DNA of 39,117 bases from Eubacteriales bacterium (GTDB lineage Bacteria > Bacillota_A > Clostridia > Lachnospirales > Lachnospiraceae): assembly GCA_030533315.1 (NCBI GenBank), contig JAUNJL010000018.1, positions 1-39,117 of the forward strand. The letters are read 5' to 3'. This document shows, piece after piece, positions 8,680 through 16,522 of this stretch. Each line of letters opens with the position of its first letter. The stretch's first letter is position 1. Position numbers and translations under genes: made by a program. The notes below the pieces were generated by a model. The model worked only from the letters and a program-made list of their open reading frames with translations. It was not told where the DNA came from and searched no databases.

Positions 8680-9857
8680 TTTTTCATGCATTATTGATCA
8701 AGTACGCAGAGATTGCGATCAAGGGCAAGAACCGTTATCTGTTCGAGGATGCCCTTGTCCGGCAGATGAAGGGCGCCTTATCCCAGGTGGAGGGGGACTT
8801 TCAGGTGGTGAAGGAGCAGGGCAGGGTGTATGTGTTCTGCCCGGACGTCTATGACTTTGATGAGACCATCGCAGCTCTCCAGAGAGTGTTTGGGATCGTG
8901 TATATCTGTCCTGCCGTGATCTATGAGGATGGGGGATTTTCCCAGCTGGCTGCCGACGTGGTGGATTATATGCGGGCAGTACATCCTGATTATGAGGGAA
9001 CCTTTAAGGTGTATACGAGGAGGGCAAAAAAAAGCTATCCCATGACCTCCATGGAGGTGAGCGCAGATCTGGGCGGCGCCATACTGGATCACTTTCCCAA
9101 GGCGAAGGTGGACGTCCACGAGCCTCAGCTGACTCTTTCCGTGGAGATCCGGGAGAAGATCTACGTGTATTCCCAGGCCATCAAGGGACCGGGAGGAATG
9201 CCTGTGGGGACAAACGGAAAGGCCATGCTGCTGCTGTCCGGAGGGATCGACAGCCCGGTTGCCGGTTACATGATCGCAAAGCGGGGTGTAAAGCTGGAGG
9301 CGGTGTACTTTCATGCGCCCCCTTACACCAGCGAGAGGGCAAAACAGAAGGTGGTGGATCTGGCAAGGCTGGTGGCCAGGTACAGCGGCCCCATCCGTCT
9401 TCACGTGGTGAATTTTACGGACATCCAGCTTTACATCTATGACCAGTGCCCCCATGACGAGCTGACCATCATCATGCGCAGATACATGATGCGCCTGGCA
9501 GAGCATTTTGCAAAGAAGGATCAATGTCTGGGCTTGATCACGGGAGAGAGCATCGGTCAGGTGGCCAGCCAGACCCTTCAAAGCCTTGCGGCGACCAATG
9601 AGGTCTGTACCCTGCCGGTATACCGCCCCCTCATCGGCTTTGACAAGCAGGAGATCGTGGAGCGATCCTGGAAGATCGGCACCTATGACACCTCGGTCCT
9701 TCCCTACGAGGACTGCTGCACCATCTTTGTGGCAAAGCACCCCGTGACGAAGCCGAACGTCCAGGCCATCCAGCGCTCAGAGAAAAAGCTGTCGGAGAAG
9801 ATCGAAGAAATGATGAGGACGGCCATTGAGACCACAGAGGTGATAGAGATTCGGTAA
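8676..9857 (+). CDS. thiI: tRNA 4-thiouridine synthase ThiI
   Basis: ThiI adenylates U8 of tRNA and replaces the oxygen by sulfur; some family members also serve thiazole synthesis. The 393-residue protein has an N-terminal ferredoxin-like and THUMP region (about 1-170) and a PP-loop ATPase domain with MLLLSGGIDSPVAGYMIAKRG. It ends soon after the YEDCCTIFVAKHP segment, with no C-terminal rhodanese domain. In such short forms, sulfur is taken directly from a partner cysteine desulfurase, here the gene just upstream. I chose the ATG at 8676, with AAAGGAG five bases upstream; starting at 8655 would add seven unconserved residues. Confidence 0.96.
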   Translation: MIFHALLIKYAEIAIKGKNRYLFEDALVRQMKGALSQVEGDFQVVKEQGRVYVFCPDVYDFDETIAALQRVFGIVYICPAVIYEDGGFSQLAADVVDYMRAVHPDYEGTFKVYTRRAKKSYPMTSMEVSADLGGAILDHFPKAKVDVHEPQLTLSVEIREKIYVYSQAIKGPGGMPVGTNGKAMLLLSGGIDSPVAGYMIAKRGVKLEAVYFHAPPYTSERAKQKVVDLARLVARYSGPIRLHVVNFTDIQLYIYDQCPHDELTIIMRRYMMRLAEHFAKKDQCLGLITGESIGQVASQTLQSLAATNEVCTLPVYRPLIGFDKQEIVERSWKIGTYDTSVLPYEDCCTIFVAKHPVTKPNVQAIQRSEKKLSEKIEEMMRTAIETTEVIEIR

Positions 9858-9862
9858 CGGCG

Positions 9863-9890
9863 AAAAAAGAGGAACTGCAAGCAGTTCCCC
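9863..9890 (-). terminator. Intrinsic terminator of the HPr-like gene
   Basis: On the minus strand, GGAACTGC-TT-GCAGTTCC (9871-9888) is followed by TCTTTTTTCG. The stem is perfect, with a two-base loop, so the functional loop will be slightly larger. It ends the minus-strand gene and lies between the convergent thiI and HPr-like genes. Confidence 0.8.
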
Positions 9891-9899
9891 CGGCTGTCA

Positions 9900-10136
9900 T
9901 CACTCGACGATATATTTCTGAATGATCTCCATAACGCTGTCAAGAACCGTTCCGTCAGCGTGGATGTTCAGGTCGATAGGCTTGGATAGATCCAGGCTGA
10001 AGATTCCCATGATGGACTTTGCGTCGATCACGTATCTGCCGGAAACCAAGTCGAAATCGCAGTCAAATTTACTGATCTCATTTACAAATGCTTTCACTTT
10101 ATCGATAGAGTTAAGTGAGATTTTTGCTGTTTTCAT
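9900..10136 (-). CDS. HPr-like protein lacking the phosphorylatable histidine
   Basis: A 78-residue protein of the HPr/Crh fold. The second half matches HPr closely: FDCDFDLVSGRYVIDAKSIMGIFSLDLSKPI contains the regulatory-serine motif (Ser41 here, equivalent to Ser46 of HPr). The GIHARPA loop that carries His15 is replaced by NSIDKVKAF, so it cannot work as a PEP-dependent phosphocarrier. By analogy with Crh, a role as a Ser-phosphorylated regulator or CcpA partner is possible but unproven. It is a single gene with its own promoter (10215-10243), a GGGAGGTT ribosome site and a terminator. The flanking genes give no functional hint. Confidence 0.9.
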   Translation of the reverse strand: MKTAKISLNSIDKVKAFVNEISKFDCDFDLVSGRYVIDAKSIMGIFSLDLSKPIDLNIHADGTVLDSVMEIIQKYIVE

Positions 10137-10214
10137 TGTGATAACCTCCCTTGAAGTATTGTTTGCTGCCGCAGCTATGGCAAATGCCGGAACTACGGCG
10201 TCCCTACAGTTTTC

Positions 10215-10243
10215 ATCTTACCTGTACCCCTGGGAAAAGTCAA
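10215..10243 (-). promoter_or_regulatory. SigA-type promoter of the HPr-like gene
   Basis: On the minus strand, TTGACT (10238-10243) is followed after 17 bases by TAAGAT (10215-10220). This predicts an untranslated leader of about 70 bases before the ATG at 10136. Confidence 0.65.
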
Positions 10244-10316
10244 GGTGAAAAGAGATAAAAAAATTTTGAAGAATTAGTGAAAATGTATAAAGTTTTTACG
10301 AAATTGAAAGGAGACT

Positions 10317-11642
10317 ATGAAGAAAAAGGCTGCATTACACAATTTAGGCTGCAAGGTAAATGCCTACGAGGTGGACGCCATGCAGCAGCTTTTGGAGCAG
10401 GCCGGCTACGAGATCGTTCCCTTTCAGCCGGGCGCCGACGTCTATGTGATCAATACCTGCACCGTGACGAACATTGCGGACCGCAAATCCCGTCAGATGC
10501 TCCACAAGGCAAAAAAAATGAACCCGGAGGCCATCGTGGTGGCCACCGGCTGTTACGCACAGACTGGAAAAGAAAACCTGGACGCCGACGAGGCGGTGGA
10601 TCTGATCCTGGGAAACAACCGAAAAAAGAATCTGGTGGAAGCCCTGGAGGAATATGAAAGGGAGCGCAGGAAGCAGTCGGACGTGATCGAGATCAACGAG
10701 ACCCGGGAATACGAGACGCTTTCCATCCAGCGCACGGCGGAGCACGTGCGGGCTTACCTGAAGGTGCAGGACGGCTGCAATCAGTTCTGCTCCTACTGCA
10801 TCATACCCTACGCCAGGGGGCGGGTGAGGAGCCGGGAGATTCCGCAGGTGATCCGGGAGGTGGAGGCCCTGTCCAAGGCTGGCTATCAGGAGGTGGTGCT
10901 GACCGGGATTCACCTAAGCTCCTATGGAGCGGATTTTCCGGAGGAAAAAAGAGAGAGCCTTCTGTCCCTGATCAAAAGGGTTCACCAGGTGGAGGGGATC
11001 CGCCGTATCCGTCTGGGCTCTCTGGAGCCCAGAGTGGTCACGGAGGAGTTTGCCAGGGAGATCGCAGGTCTTCCCAAGGTTTGTCCTCATTTTCATCTGT
11101 CCCTCCAGAGCGGATGTGATGAAACGCTGAAGCGGATGAACCGAAGGTATGACAGCGGGCAGTTTCGGGAAAGCTGCCGCCTTCTGCGCAGTGTTTATGA
11201 CAGGCCGGCCCTGACGACGGATATCATTGTGGGCTTTCCCATGGAAAGCCAGGAGGAATTTGAGGCTTCTCTGGATTTCGTGGATTCCATCGGCTTTTAT
11301 GAAACCCATGTGTTTAAGTATTCCCGCCGCCAGGGAACCCGTGCGGCCGCCATGGAAGGCCAGGTTTCGGAGCAGGTCAAGGGGGAGAGGAGCGACCGGA
11401 TGCTGGCCCTCCATCACCGTCACGCCCGGGATTATGAAAGCTCCCTGCTGGGCAGAACGCTGGAGGTTCTTCTGGAGGAGGAGATCCAGGTGGGCGGACA
11501 GCAATATCTTGTGGGACACAGCCGGGAATATGTCCGCACCGCCATAGAAAAAGGGGATGGCTGGGAGGTGAATGACATCTGCAGGGTCCAGGCGGAAGGC
11601 TTTTTGGAGGAGCATACGCTTCTGGGAAAGGCCATCCGGTAA
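10317..11642 (+). CDS. mtaB: tRNA ms2t6A37 methylthiotransferase MtaB
   Basis: MtaB is a radical-SAM enzyme that adds a methylthio group to t6A at position 37 of tRNAs reading ANN codons. The 441-residue protein shows the order of the MiaB/MtaB family. An N-terminal UPF0004 domain has three cluster cysteines (LGCKVN, INTCTVTN, TGCYAQ), followed by the radical SAM motif CNQFCSYC with IIPYARGRVRSR and a C-terminal TRAM-like domain. LGCKVNAYEVDAM and the ARGRVRSR form point to MtaB (YqeV) rather than MiaB. GAAAGGAG precedes the ATG. A weak promoter-like sequence (TTGAAG...TAAAGT) lies in the A/T-rich leader at about 10264-10295. Confidence 0.95.
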   Translation: MKKKAALHNLGCKVNAYEVDAMQQLLEQAGYEIVPFQPGADVYVINTCTVTNIADRKSRQMLHKAKKMNPEAIVVATGCYAQTGKENLDADEAVDLILGNNRKKNLVEALEEYERERRKQSDVIEINETREYETLSIQRTAEHVRAYLKVQDGCNQFCSYCIIPYARGRVRSREIPQVIREVEALSKAGYQEVVLTGIHLSSYGADFPEEKRESLLSLIKRVHQVEGIRRIRLGSLEPRVVTEEFAREIAGLPKVCPHFHLSLQSGCDETLKRMNRRYDSGQFRESCRLLRSVYDRPALTTDIIVGFPMESQEEFEASLDFVDSIGFYETHVFKYSRRQGTRAAAMEGQVSEQVKGERSDRMLALHHRHARDYESSLLGRTLEVLLEEEIQVGGQQYLVGHSREYVRTAIEKGDGWEVNDICRVQAEGFLEEHTLLGKAIR

Positions 11643-11646
11643 AGTT

Positions 11647-11674
11647 TTGATTGTATTTTACAGAGAATTATATT
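11647..11674 (+). promoter_or_regulatory. Promoter of ireB-ruvX-DUF1292
   Basis: TTGATT (11647-11652), a 16-base spacer and TATATT (11669-11674) lie immediately after the mtaB stop. They would drive the next three genes with a leader of about 65 bases. Confidence 0.5.
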
Positions 11675-11745
11675 AGAATAGAAGAGAACAGGGGCTGCCG
11701 CAAGTGGAAGCCAGCGGCGAAATAATTGTAAGGACGTGAAAGATA

Positions 11746-12018
11746 ATGGCAGAGAACAATCTGGGGAACACCCAATATTTCAGGGCAAAGCCGGATCAGG
11801 ATCTGGAGGTTAAGGAGATCCTGGATCTGGTGTACAATGCAATGGAGGAGAAAGGCTACAATCCGGTCAATCAGATCGTGGGCTACATCATGTCAGGAGA
11901 TCCTACTTACATCACCAGCCATAAGGGCGCGAGAAGCATGATCATGAAGGTGGAGCGGGACGAGCTGGTGGAGGAGCTTCTTACCGAGTATATCAAGAAC
12001 CGATCCTGGGAAGGATGA
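11746..12018 (+). CDS. ireB: IreB family regulatory phosphoprotein
   Basis: A 90-residue protein of the former DUF965 family. In Enterococcus faecalis, IreB is phosphorylated by the PASTA kinase IreK and acts negatively on cephalosporin resistance. The sequence has the family core [37 protein letters not shown] and a basic/acidic end; Thr9 in the short N-terminal tail is a possible phosphorylation site. It is followed by ruvX with an ATGA stop-start overlap, the order seen throughout Firmicutes (ireB-ruvX-DUF1292). No kinase gene is in the window. Confidence 0.93.
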   Translation: MAENNLGNTQYFRAKPDQDLEVKEILDLVYNAMEEKGYNPVNQIVGYIMSGDPTYITSHKGARSMIMKVERDELVEELLTEYIKNRSWEG

Positions 12019-12503
12019 CCATGAGAGTTTTGGGATTGGATTATGGCTCCAAAACCGTGGGGGTGGCGGTGAGCGACCCCATGGGTCTGACTGCTCAGGG
12101 GTTGGAGACGATCTGGAGGGATCAGGAGAACAAGCTGCGCCGGACACTGGCCCGGATCGAGGCTTTGGCTTCGGAGTACCAGGCGGAGAGCATCGTGGTG
12201 GGATATCCGAAGAACATGAACAACACCATTGGGGAGCGGGCAAGGAAGACCCAGGAATTTACTGAGATGGTAAAAAGGCGCACCGGTCTGCCGGTGGTGC
12301 TTTGGGACGAGCGGCTGACCACCGTGGAGGCCAACAGGACATTGATGGAGGCCGGGGTGCGTCGGGAAAACCGCAAGCAATACCTGGACGAGCTGGCGGC
12401 TGTTTTGATCTTGCAGGGCTATCTGGACTGCCTGGCGATCAAAAAAGCCCGGGAGACGGACGGGAAGAGCAGAGAAGAGGAAGAGATCCATGGAGAAGAT
12501 TAA
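12015..12503 (+). CDS. ruvX: RuvX/YqgF family RNase H-fold protein
   Basis: RuvX/YqgF has an RNase H-like fold. It is implicated in 16S rRNA 5'-end processing in E. coli and as a Holliday-junction resolvase in other work. The 162-residue protein carries the acidic motifs [19 protein letters not shown] near the N-terminus, [14 protein letters not shown] in the middle and [15 protein letters not shown] near the C-terminus. The start overlaps the ireB stop (ATGA); a second ATG two codons in gives the conserved MRVLGLDYG and may be the one used. It overlaps the downstream DUF1292 gene by 14 bases, so the three genes are translationally coupled. Confidence 0.95.
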   Translation: MTMRVLGLDYGSKTVGVAVSDPMGLTAQGLETIWRDQENKLRRTLARIEALASEYQAESIVVGYPKNMNNTIGERARKTQEFTEMVKRRTGLPVVLWDERLTTVEANRTLMEAGVRRENRKQYLDELAAVLILQGYLDCLAIKKARETDGKSREEEEIHGED

Positions 12504-12750
12504 GTTTCAGACAGAGGATGGTGCGGTTGAGTTCTACGTGGAGGAGCAGACCACGATTTCGGGGATCACTTATCTCCTGGTGTCCGATTCTTTGGAGGAC
12601 GAGGCGAACGCCTATATTTTCAAGGACGTGACGAAGGACGGCGAGGAGGAAGCCTGCTACGAGATGGTGGAGGACGAGGAGGAGCAAAGAGCGATCTCCG
12701 GCGTGTTCGCACAGATATTGGAGGACGAGGTGGATATTGAGCCGGTGTAG
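12490..12750 (+). CDS. DUF1292 family protein (YrzB-like)
   Basis: A small, very acidic 86-residue protein. The pattern of a beta-rich start ([29 protein letters not shown]), [11 protein letters not shown] and an acidic C-terminus matches DUF1292 (YrzB of Bacillus). Its function is unknown. It begins inside the end of ruvX, in the conserved ireB-ruvX-yrzB order. I assign the family with confidence but no role. Confidence 0.88.
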   Translation: MEKIKFQTEDGAVEFYVEEQTTISGITYLLVSDSLEDEANAYIFKDVTKDGEEEACYEMVEDEEEQRAISGVFAQILEDEVDIEPV

Positions 12751-13180
12751 GCGGGATTGATCCCCTGTGCCGAAGGCCGGGAGAGGGCCGGGGCGGGGAG
12801 GCGGCTGCCTGTGTCTGCAAAGGCGGAGTCTTTTGCAGGTGGACAAAGAGATGACATCGGTTCTTCCGCATGGAGCGAAGGAACCTCTTAGGTGTGACTG
12901 AAAAAAGGAGGACTGCGGGTGTCTGGGGGCGTTGCCTTCCCCTGGAGACGCAGCGGAAAAAACCGTAAGGATAAAGTAGCAGGAAGCTTTGCCTGGAAGA
13001 TTTTTCAAAGGGGAGGAGGATCCCCCAAAAGGGCGGAGAAGAAACGGCCTGCTTTTTTATCACGCAATGAGAGTGGCAAAGGAAGGGCTTTGCCAGTGAG
13101 AAGAGGCAGTATGCCCGGGACCGTGTGGGTCCGTAGGAAGAGAAGGGGCAGGACTGCGCAAAAATATGGAGGAATATTGA
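12751..13180 (+). other. 430-bp region before RNase J, possible leader with hairpins
   Basis: There is no recognisable conserved gene. The region contains a stem (CTGCAAA/TTTGCAG, about 12814-12838) without a U-run. Further on, AAGGAGG precedes a GTG that opens a basic 92-codon frame (listed separately), and a small hairpin GGACC-GTGT-GGGTCC lies near 13120. I found no convincing promoter. Because it precedes the gene for a main RNA-decay enzyme, it could hold a regulated 5' leader, but that is inference. Confidence 0.4.
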
Positions 13181-13197
13181 TTGAAGAGCGAATATAA
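12919..13197 (+). CDS. Possible small, highly basic ORF overlapping the RNase J start
   Basis: A GTG at 12919 sits seven bases after a perfect AGGAGG and opens 92 codons rich in Arg, Lys and Gly, ending 17 bases inside rnjA in another frame. No family is recognised and the composition is unlike the neighbours (many AGG/AGA/CGG arginines), so it may be spurious. If translated, it would couple to RNase J translation. Confidence 0.2.
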   Translation: MSGGVAFPWRRSGKNRKDKVAGSFAWKIFQRGGGSPKRAEKKRPAFLSRNESGKGRALPVRRGSMPGTVWVRRKRRGRTAQKYGGILIEERI

Positions 13198-15085
13198 TAA
13201 TCAAAGCGGCAGCGGACAGGAACCGGCTGCCATGTTCGGAACAAAAAAACAGACGTCCAGAAAAAATTACAAATACAGACCAAAACAGAGCGGAAGCAGG
13301 CCGCCGCAGAAAAGCCAGGCAAAAGCCCCTGTAAAGAGCGCCCCGAAGCAGGCGGCTTTGGAAAAGCCAGTAAAGGCACCCTACAAGGCTCCTGTGAAGA
13401 GCGCCGGCAAGCGCGGCCGTAAGGGAGCGCCCGGGGCAGCCAAGCTGAAGATCATTCCCCTGGGAGGTTTGGAGCAGATCGGTATGAACATTACCGCCTT
13501 TGAATATGAGGACAGCATCGTGGTGGTGGACTGCGGGCTTTCCTTCCCGGAGGATGATATGCTGGGGATCGACCTGGTCATCCCCGACGTGACCTACCTG
13601 AAGGAGAATGCGTCCAAGGTCAAGGGCTTTGTGATCACCCATGGCCACGAGGATCACATCGGCGCCCTGCCGTATGTGCTGAAGGAGATCAACGTCCCCA
13701 TCTACTCCACCAAGCTGACCCTTGCCCTGATCGGAAATAAGCTGAAGGAGCACAATCTGACGCGCTCCACCAAGCTGAAGGAGGTCAAGCACGGACAGGT
13801 GATCAACCTGGGAGACTTTTCCATTGAGTTTATCAAGACGAATCACAGTATCCAGGATGCCTCCGCCCTGGCCATCTACTCTCCGGTAGGCATTGTCGTC
13901 CACACGGGAGACTTCAAGGTGGATTATACGCCGGTGTTTGGAGACGCCATCGACCTTCAGCGCTTTGCGGAGATCGGGAAAAAGGGAGTGCTGGCTCTGA
14001 TGTGCGACAGCACCAATGCGGAGCGCCAGGGCTTTACCATGTCGGAGCGCACCGTGGGTCATGTGTTTGACAACCTTTTCAACGAGCACAGGACCTCCCG
14101 CATCATCATCGCCACCTTTGCCTCCAATGTGGACCGGGTGCAGCAGATCATCAACACGGCTTACCGCTTCGGCAGGAAGGTGGCCGTGGAGGGGCGGAGC
14201 ATGGTCAATGTGATCACCACGGCCTCGGAGGTGGGCTACCTGAGGGTGCCGGACCAGACGCTGATCGAGAGCGACCAGGTGAAAAATTATCCTGACGAGC
14301 AGGTGGTGCTGATCACCACTGGAAGCCAGGGAGAGTCCATGGCGGCTCTTTCCCGCATGGCGGCAAATATACACAAAAAGATCACCATCAAGCCCAACGA
14401 TACCATCATCTTCAGCTCAAACCCCATTCCCGGCAATGAAAAGGCGGTGTCAAAGGTGATCAACGAGCTGTCCATGAAGGGAGCCAAGGTGATCTTCCAG
14501 GACGCCCATGTCTCCGGACATGCCTGCCAGGAGGAGATCAAGCTGCTCTATTCTCTGGTACGTCCCAAGTATGCCATTCCGGTTCACGGCGAGTACCGCC
14601 ATCTGACGGCACAGAAGCATATTGTGGAGGAGCTGGGCTACTCCAATGAAAATATCTTCATCCTGTCCTCTGGAAACGTTCTGGAGATGGATGGACAGGG
14701 TGCGGCCGTGACGGGACATGTTCACACGGGGGGGATCCTTGTGGACGGCCTGGGCGTAGGCGACGTGGGCAACATCGTCCTGCGGGATCGCCAGCATTTG
14801 GCGGAGGACGGTATTATGATCGTGGTCATGACCTTGGAGCGCCACAGCAACGTTGTGATGGCGGGGCCGGACATTGTTTCCAGGGGATTTGTCTATGTAC
14901 GGGAATCTGAGGATCTGATGGGTCGTGCCCGGGAGGTCGTGGAAAATGCCCTGGAGTCCTGCCTGGACAAGGGGATGACGGACTGGGGCAAGATCAAGAC
15001 CAGCGTCAAGGACGCTTTGAGCGATTATCTGTGGAAGCGTACCAAGAGGAGTCCCATGATCCTTCCCATCATCATGGAGGCATAA
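13181..15085 (+). CDS. rnj: Ribonuclease J with a basic N-terminal extension
   Basis: RNase J is a beta-CASP metallo-beta-lactamase with 5'-3' exonuclease and endonuclease activity, central to mRNA decay and rRNA maturation in Firmicutes. The zinc motif ITHGHEDHIGALPYVL, the HTGDFKVD segment and the beta-CASP motifs (ATFASNVDRVQQI, SGHACQEEIKLL, VHGEYRHL) are all present. The 634-residue length exceeds the usual 555 or so. An extra N-terminal stretch of about 87 residues is rich in Lys, Gln, Pro and Ala with repeats of the type KAPVKSA, and is probably disordered. Translation starts at a TTG with GGAGG eight bases upstream. ylbF follows after three bases. Confidence 0.95.
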   Translation: MKSEYNNQSGSGQEPAAMFGTKKQTSRKNYKYRPKQSGSRPPQKSQAKAPVKSAPKQAALEKPVKAPYKAPVKSAGKRGRKGAPGAAKLKIIPLGGLEQIGMNITAFEYEDSIVVVDCGLSFPEDDMLGIDLVIPDVTYLKENASKVKGFVITHGHEDHIGALPYVLKEINVPIYSTKLTLALIGNKLKEHNLTRSTKLKEVKHGQVINLGDFSIEFIKTNHSIQDASALAIYSPVGIVVHTGDFKVDYTPVFGDAIDLQRFAEIGKKGVLALMCDSTNAERQGFTMSERTVGHVFDNLFNEHRTSRIIIATFASNVDRVQQIINTAYRFGRKVAVEGRSMVNVITTASEVGYLRVPDQTLIESDQVKNYPDEQVVLITTGSQGESMAALSRMAANIHKKITIKPNDTIIFSSNPIPGNEKAVSKVINELSMKGAKVIFQDAHVSGHACQEEIKLLYSLVRPKYAIPVHGEYRHLTAQKHIVEELGYSNENIFILSSGNVLEMDGQGAAVTGHVHTGGILVDGLGVGDVGNIVLRDRQHLAEDGIMIVVMTLERHSNVVMAGPDIVSRGFVYVRESEDLMGRAREVVENALESCLDKGMTDWGKIKTSVKDALSDYLWKRTKRSPMILPIIMEA

Positions 15086-15088
15086 GTC

Positions 15089-15427
15089 ATGGAGGAGATC
15101 AAAAGAAGCATCGACGCACTGCTGGATGCGGTAAAAAACAGTGAGGAGTACCAAAAATACCGGATGCAGGAGGAGCTTCTGGAGCAGGATCCGGAGCTGA
15201 GGGACAGGGTCCATCAGTTCCGGGCCAACAACTTCCGCCTGCAGAACGAGTCCAACCGGGAAGAGCTGATCCAGGTGGTGGAGCGCTTGGCCAATGAGTC
15301 CAAGGAGCTTCGCCGGATCCCCCAGGTCAACGCCTATCTGGATGCGGAGCTTGCCCTGTGCAAGCTGACGCAGCGGATCTGCGAAAAAATCACCGAGGGG
15401 ATTCAGATGGAGATCCCGGAGTTTTAA
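15089..15427 (+). CDS. YlbF/YmcA family protein
   Basis: A 112-residue, almost entirely helical, acidic protein. In Bacillus subtilis, YlbF (RicF) and YmcA (RicA), with YaaT, form the Y-complex that carries iron-sulfur clusters and helps RNase Y mature transcripts. The pattern LLDAVKNSEEYQKYRMQEELL plus LRDRVHQFRANNFRLQ matches the family. It starts three bases after the RNase J stop, so the two are co-translated, linking it again to RNA decay. Which family member it corresponds to cannot be told from sequence inspection alone. Confidence 0.85.
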   Translation: MEEIKRSIDALLDAVKNSEEYQKYRMQEELLEQDPELRDRVHQFRANNFRLQNESNREELIQVVERLANESKELRRIPQVNAYLDAELALCKLTQRICEKITEGIQMEIPEF

Positions 15428-15479
15428 AGGGACAGGGTACGCCAGAAAGCCTGCGTTTGCCAGGCGGTTAGGAGGTAAA

Positions 15480-15875
15480 ATGGGAAGCAAGGTGGGAAAG
15501 GCCGGCCTGGTCATTGCGGGAGGCGTGTTCCGTGCCGCCCTCTATGTATGTGTGGCCATGCTGATCTTCTGGGTAGGCAAGACGACATACGGGTTTGGCT
15601 ATAACATTTTTAACCAGCAGGCTATGAGCCCCGGCGAGGGACAGGAGGTCGCAGTGGTCGTGCAGGAAGGGGATTCCGTGTACGACATCGGGAAGACTTT
15701 GGAGAGCAAAGGTCTGATCCAGGACGCCAAGGTCTTTTACATACAGGAAAAGCTGTCCAATTACAAAGGAGAGCTGAAGCCGGGGACATATCTTTTGAGT
15801 ACGGCCTACACCCCTACCAGGATCATGGGGATCCTGGCCGGGGACGTGGAGCAGGAAGGAGTCAGTGCTTCGTGA
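15480..15875 (+). CDS. Short MltG/YceG-like membrane protein without catalytic domain
   Basis: MltG is a membrane-bound endolytic transglycosylase that ends glycan strands. This 131-residue protein has an N-terminal transmembrane segment (about 20-45). A LysM-like YceG domain follows: VAVVVQEGDSVYDIGKTLESKGLIQDAKVF, then GELKPGTYLLSTAYTPTRIMGIL. It stops where the catalytic domain of about 200 residues would begin, so the active-site Glu is absent. The reading frame is intact with a good AGGAGG site, so it is not an obvious decay product. Its position before trmR and the U32 gene equals that of yrrL (mltG) in Bacillus subtilis. It may be a regulatory or scaffold remnant. Confidence 0.8.
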   Translation: MGSKVGKAGLVIAGGVFRAALYVCVAMLIFWVGKTTYGFGYNIFNQQAMSPGEGQEVAVVVQEGDSVYDIGKTLESKGLIQDAKVFYIQEKLSNYKGELKPGTYLLSTAYTPTRIMGILAGDVEQEGVSAS

Positions 15876-16519
15876 TCGTGGAAGAGCGGATGCGTACCTA
15901 CATCAACTCTTTGGATAAGGGGAACACCCCCTTCCTGGAGGAGCTGGAGCAGTATGCCGTCAGGACGAGGGTTCCCATCATCCGCAGGGAAATGCAGAGC
16001 TTCATAAAGGTGCTTCTGGCCATGCACAGGCCGGGGAAAATTTTGGAGGTGGGGACAGCCATAGGCTTCTCCACACTTCTTATGTGTGAATACGGTCCCA
16101 GGGAGCTGGAAATCGTCACCATTGAGAACTATGAGAAGCGGATCGCCCTGGCAAAAGAAAACTTTCAAAGGGCGGGGCGTCAGTCCCAGATCACTCTTTT
16201 GGAGGGGGATGCGAAGGAGCTGCTGCCAGGGCTGGAGCAGGAGTTTGATATGATCTTTATGGATGCGGCAAAGGGACAGTATATCAACTGGCTGCCGGAG
16301 GTTCTGCGCCTGTTAAGGCCCGGCGGGCTCCTTGTGTCGGACAACGTCCTCCAGGAGGGGGATCTCATCCAGTCCCACTACATCGTGGAGCGGAGGAATC
16401 GTACCATTTACAAACGGATGAGGGAATACCTGTACCAGCTGAAACACCATCCCCTGTTGGAGACCGCCATTTTGCCCCTGGGAGACGGGGTGACGGTCAG
16501 TGTAAAGAAAGGGAAATAG
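15872..16519 (+). CDS. trmR: O-methyltransferase, TrmR-like (tRNA 5-hydroxyuridine methyltransferase)
   Basis: A 215-residue class I SAM methyltransferase of the catechol O-methyltransferase-like family (YrrM). It has motif I KILEVGTAIGFSTLLM, the metal-site region FDMIFMDAAKGQY, and LLRPGGLLVSDNVLQEGD. In Bacillus subtilis, the protein at this locus (TrmR) methylates 5-hydroxyuridine-34 of tRNA to 5-methoxyuridine, using the product of the adjacent U32 proteins; the same neighbour is present here. The GTG start overlaps the previous stop (GTGA). The role is assigned by family plus synteny. Confidence 0.85.
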   Translation: MIVEERMRTYINSLDKGNTPFLEELEQYAVRTRVPIIRREMQSFIKVLLAMHRPGKILEVGTAIGFSTLLMCEYGPRELEIVTIENYEKRIALAKENFQRAGRQSQITLLEGDAKELLPGLEQEFDMIFMDAAKGQYINWLPEVLRLLRPGGLLVSDNVLQEGDLIQSHYIVERRNRTIYKRMREYLYQLKHHPLLETAILPLGDGVTVSVKKGK

Positions 16520-16522
16520 AAC

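Noticed and set aside
12860..12925. Resemblance of a short stretch (gaaggaac ... cttaggtg ... aaaaggaggactg) to a glycine riboswitch
   Set aside because: Only scattered matches; the conserved stems and spacing cannot be drawn, and the downstream gene (RNase J) is not a glycine-related target. A covariance-model search would decide.
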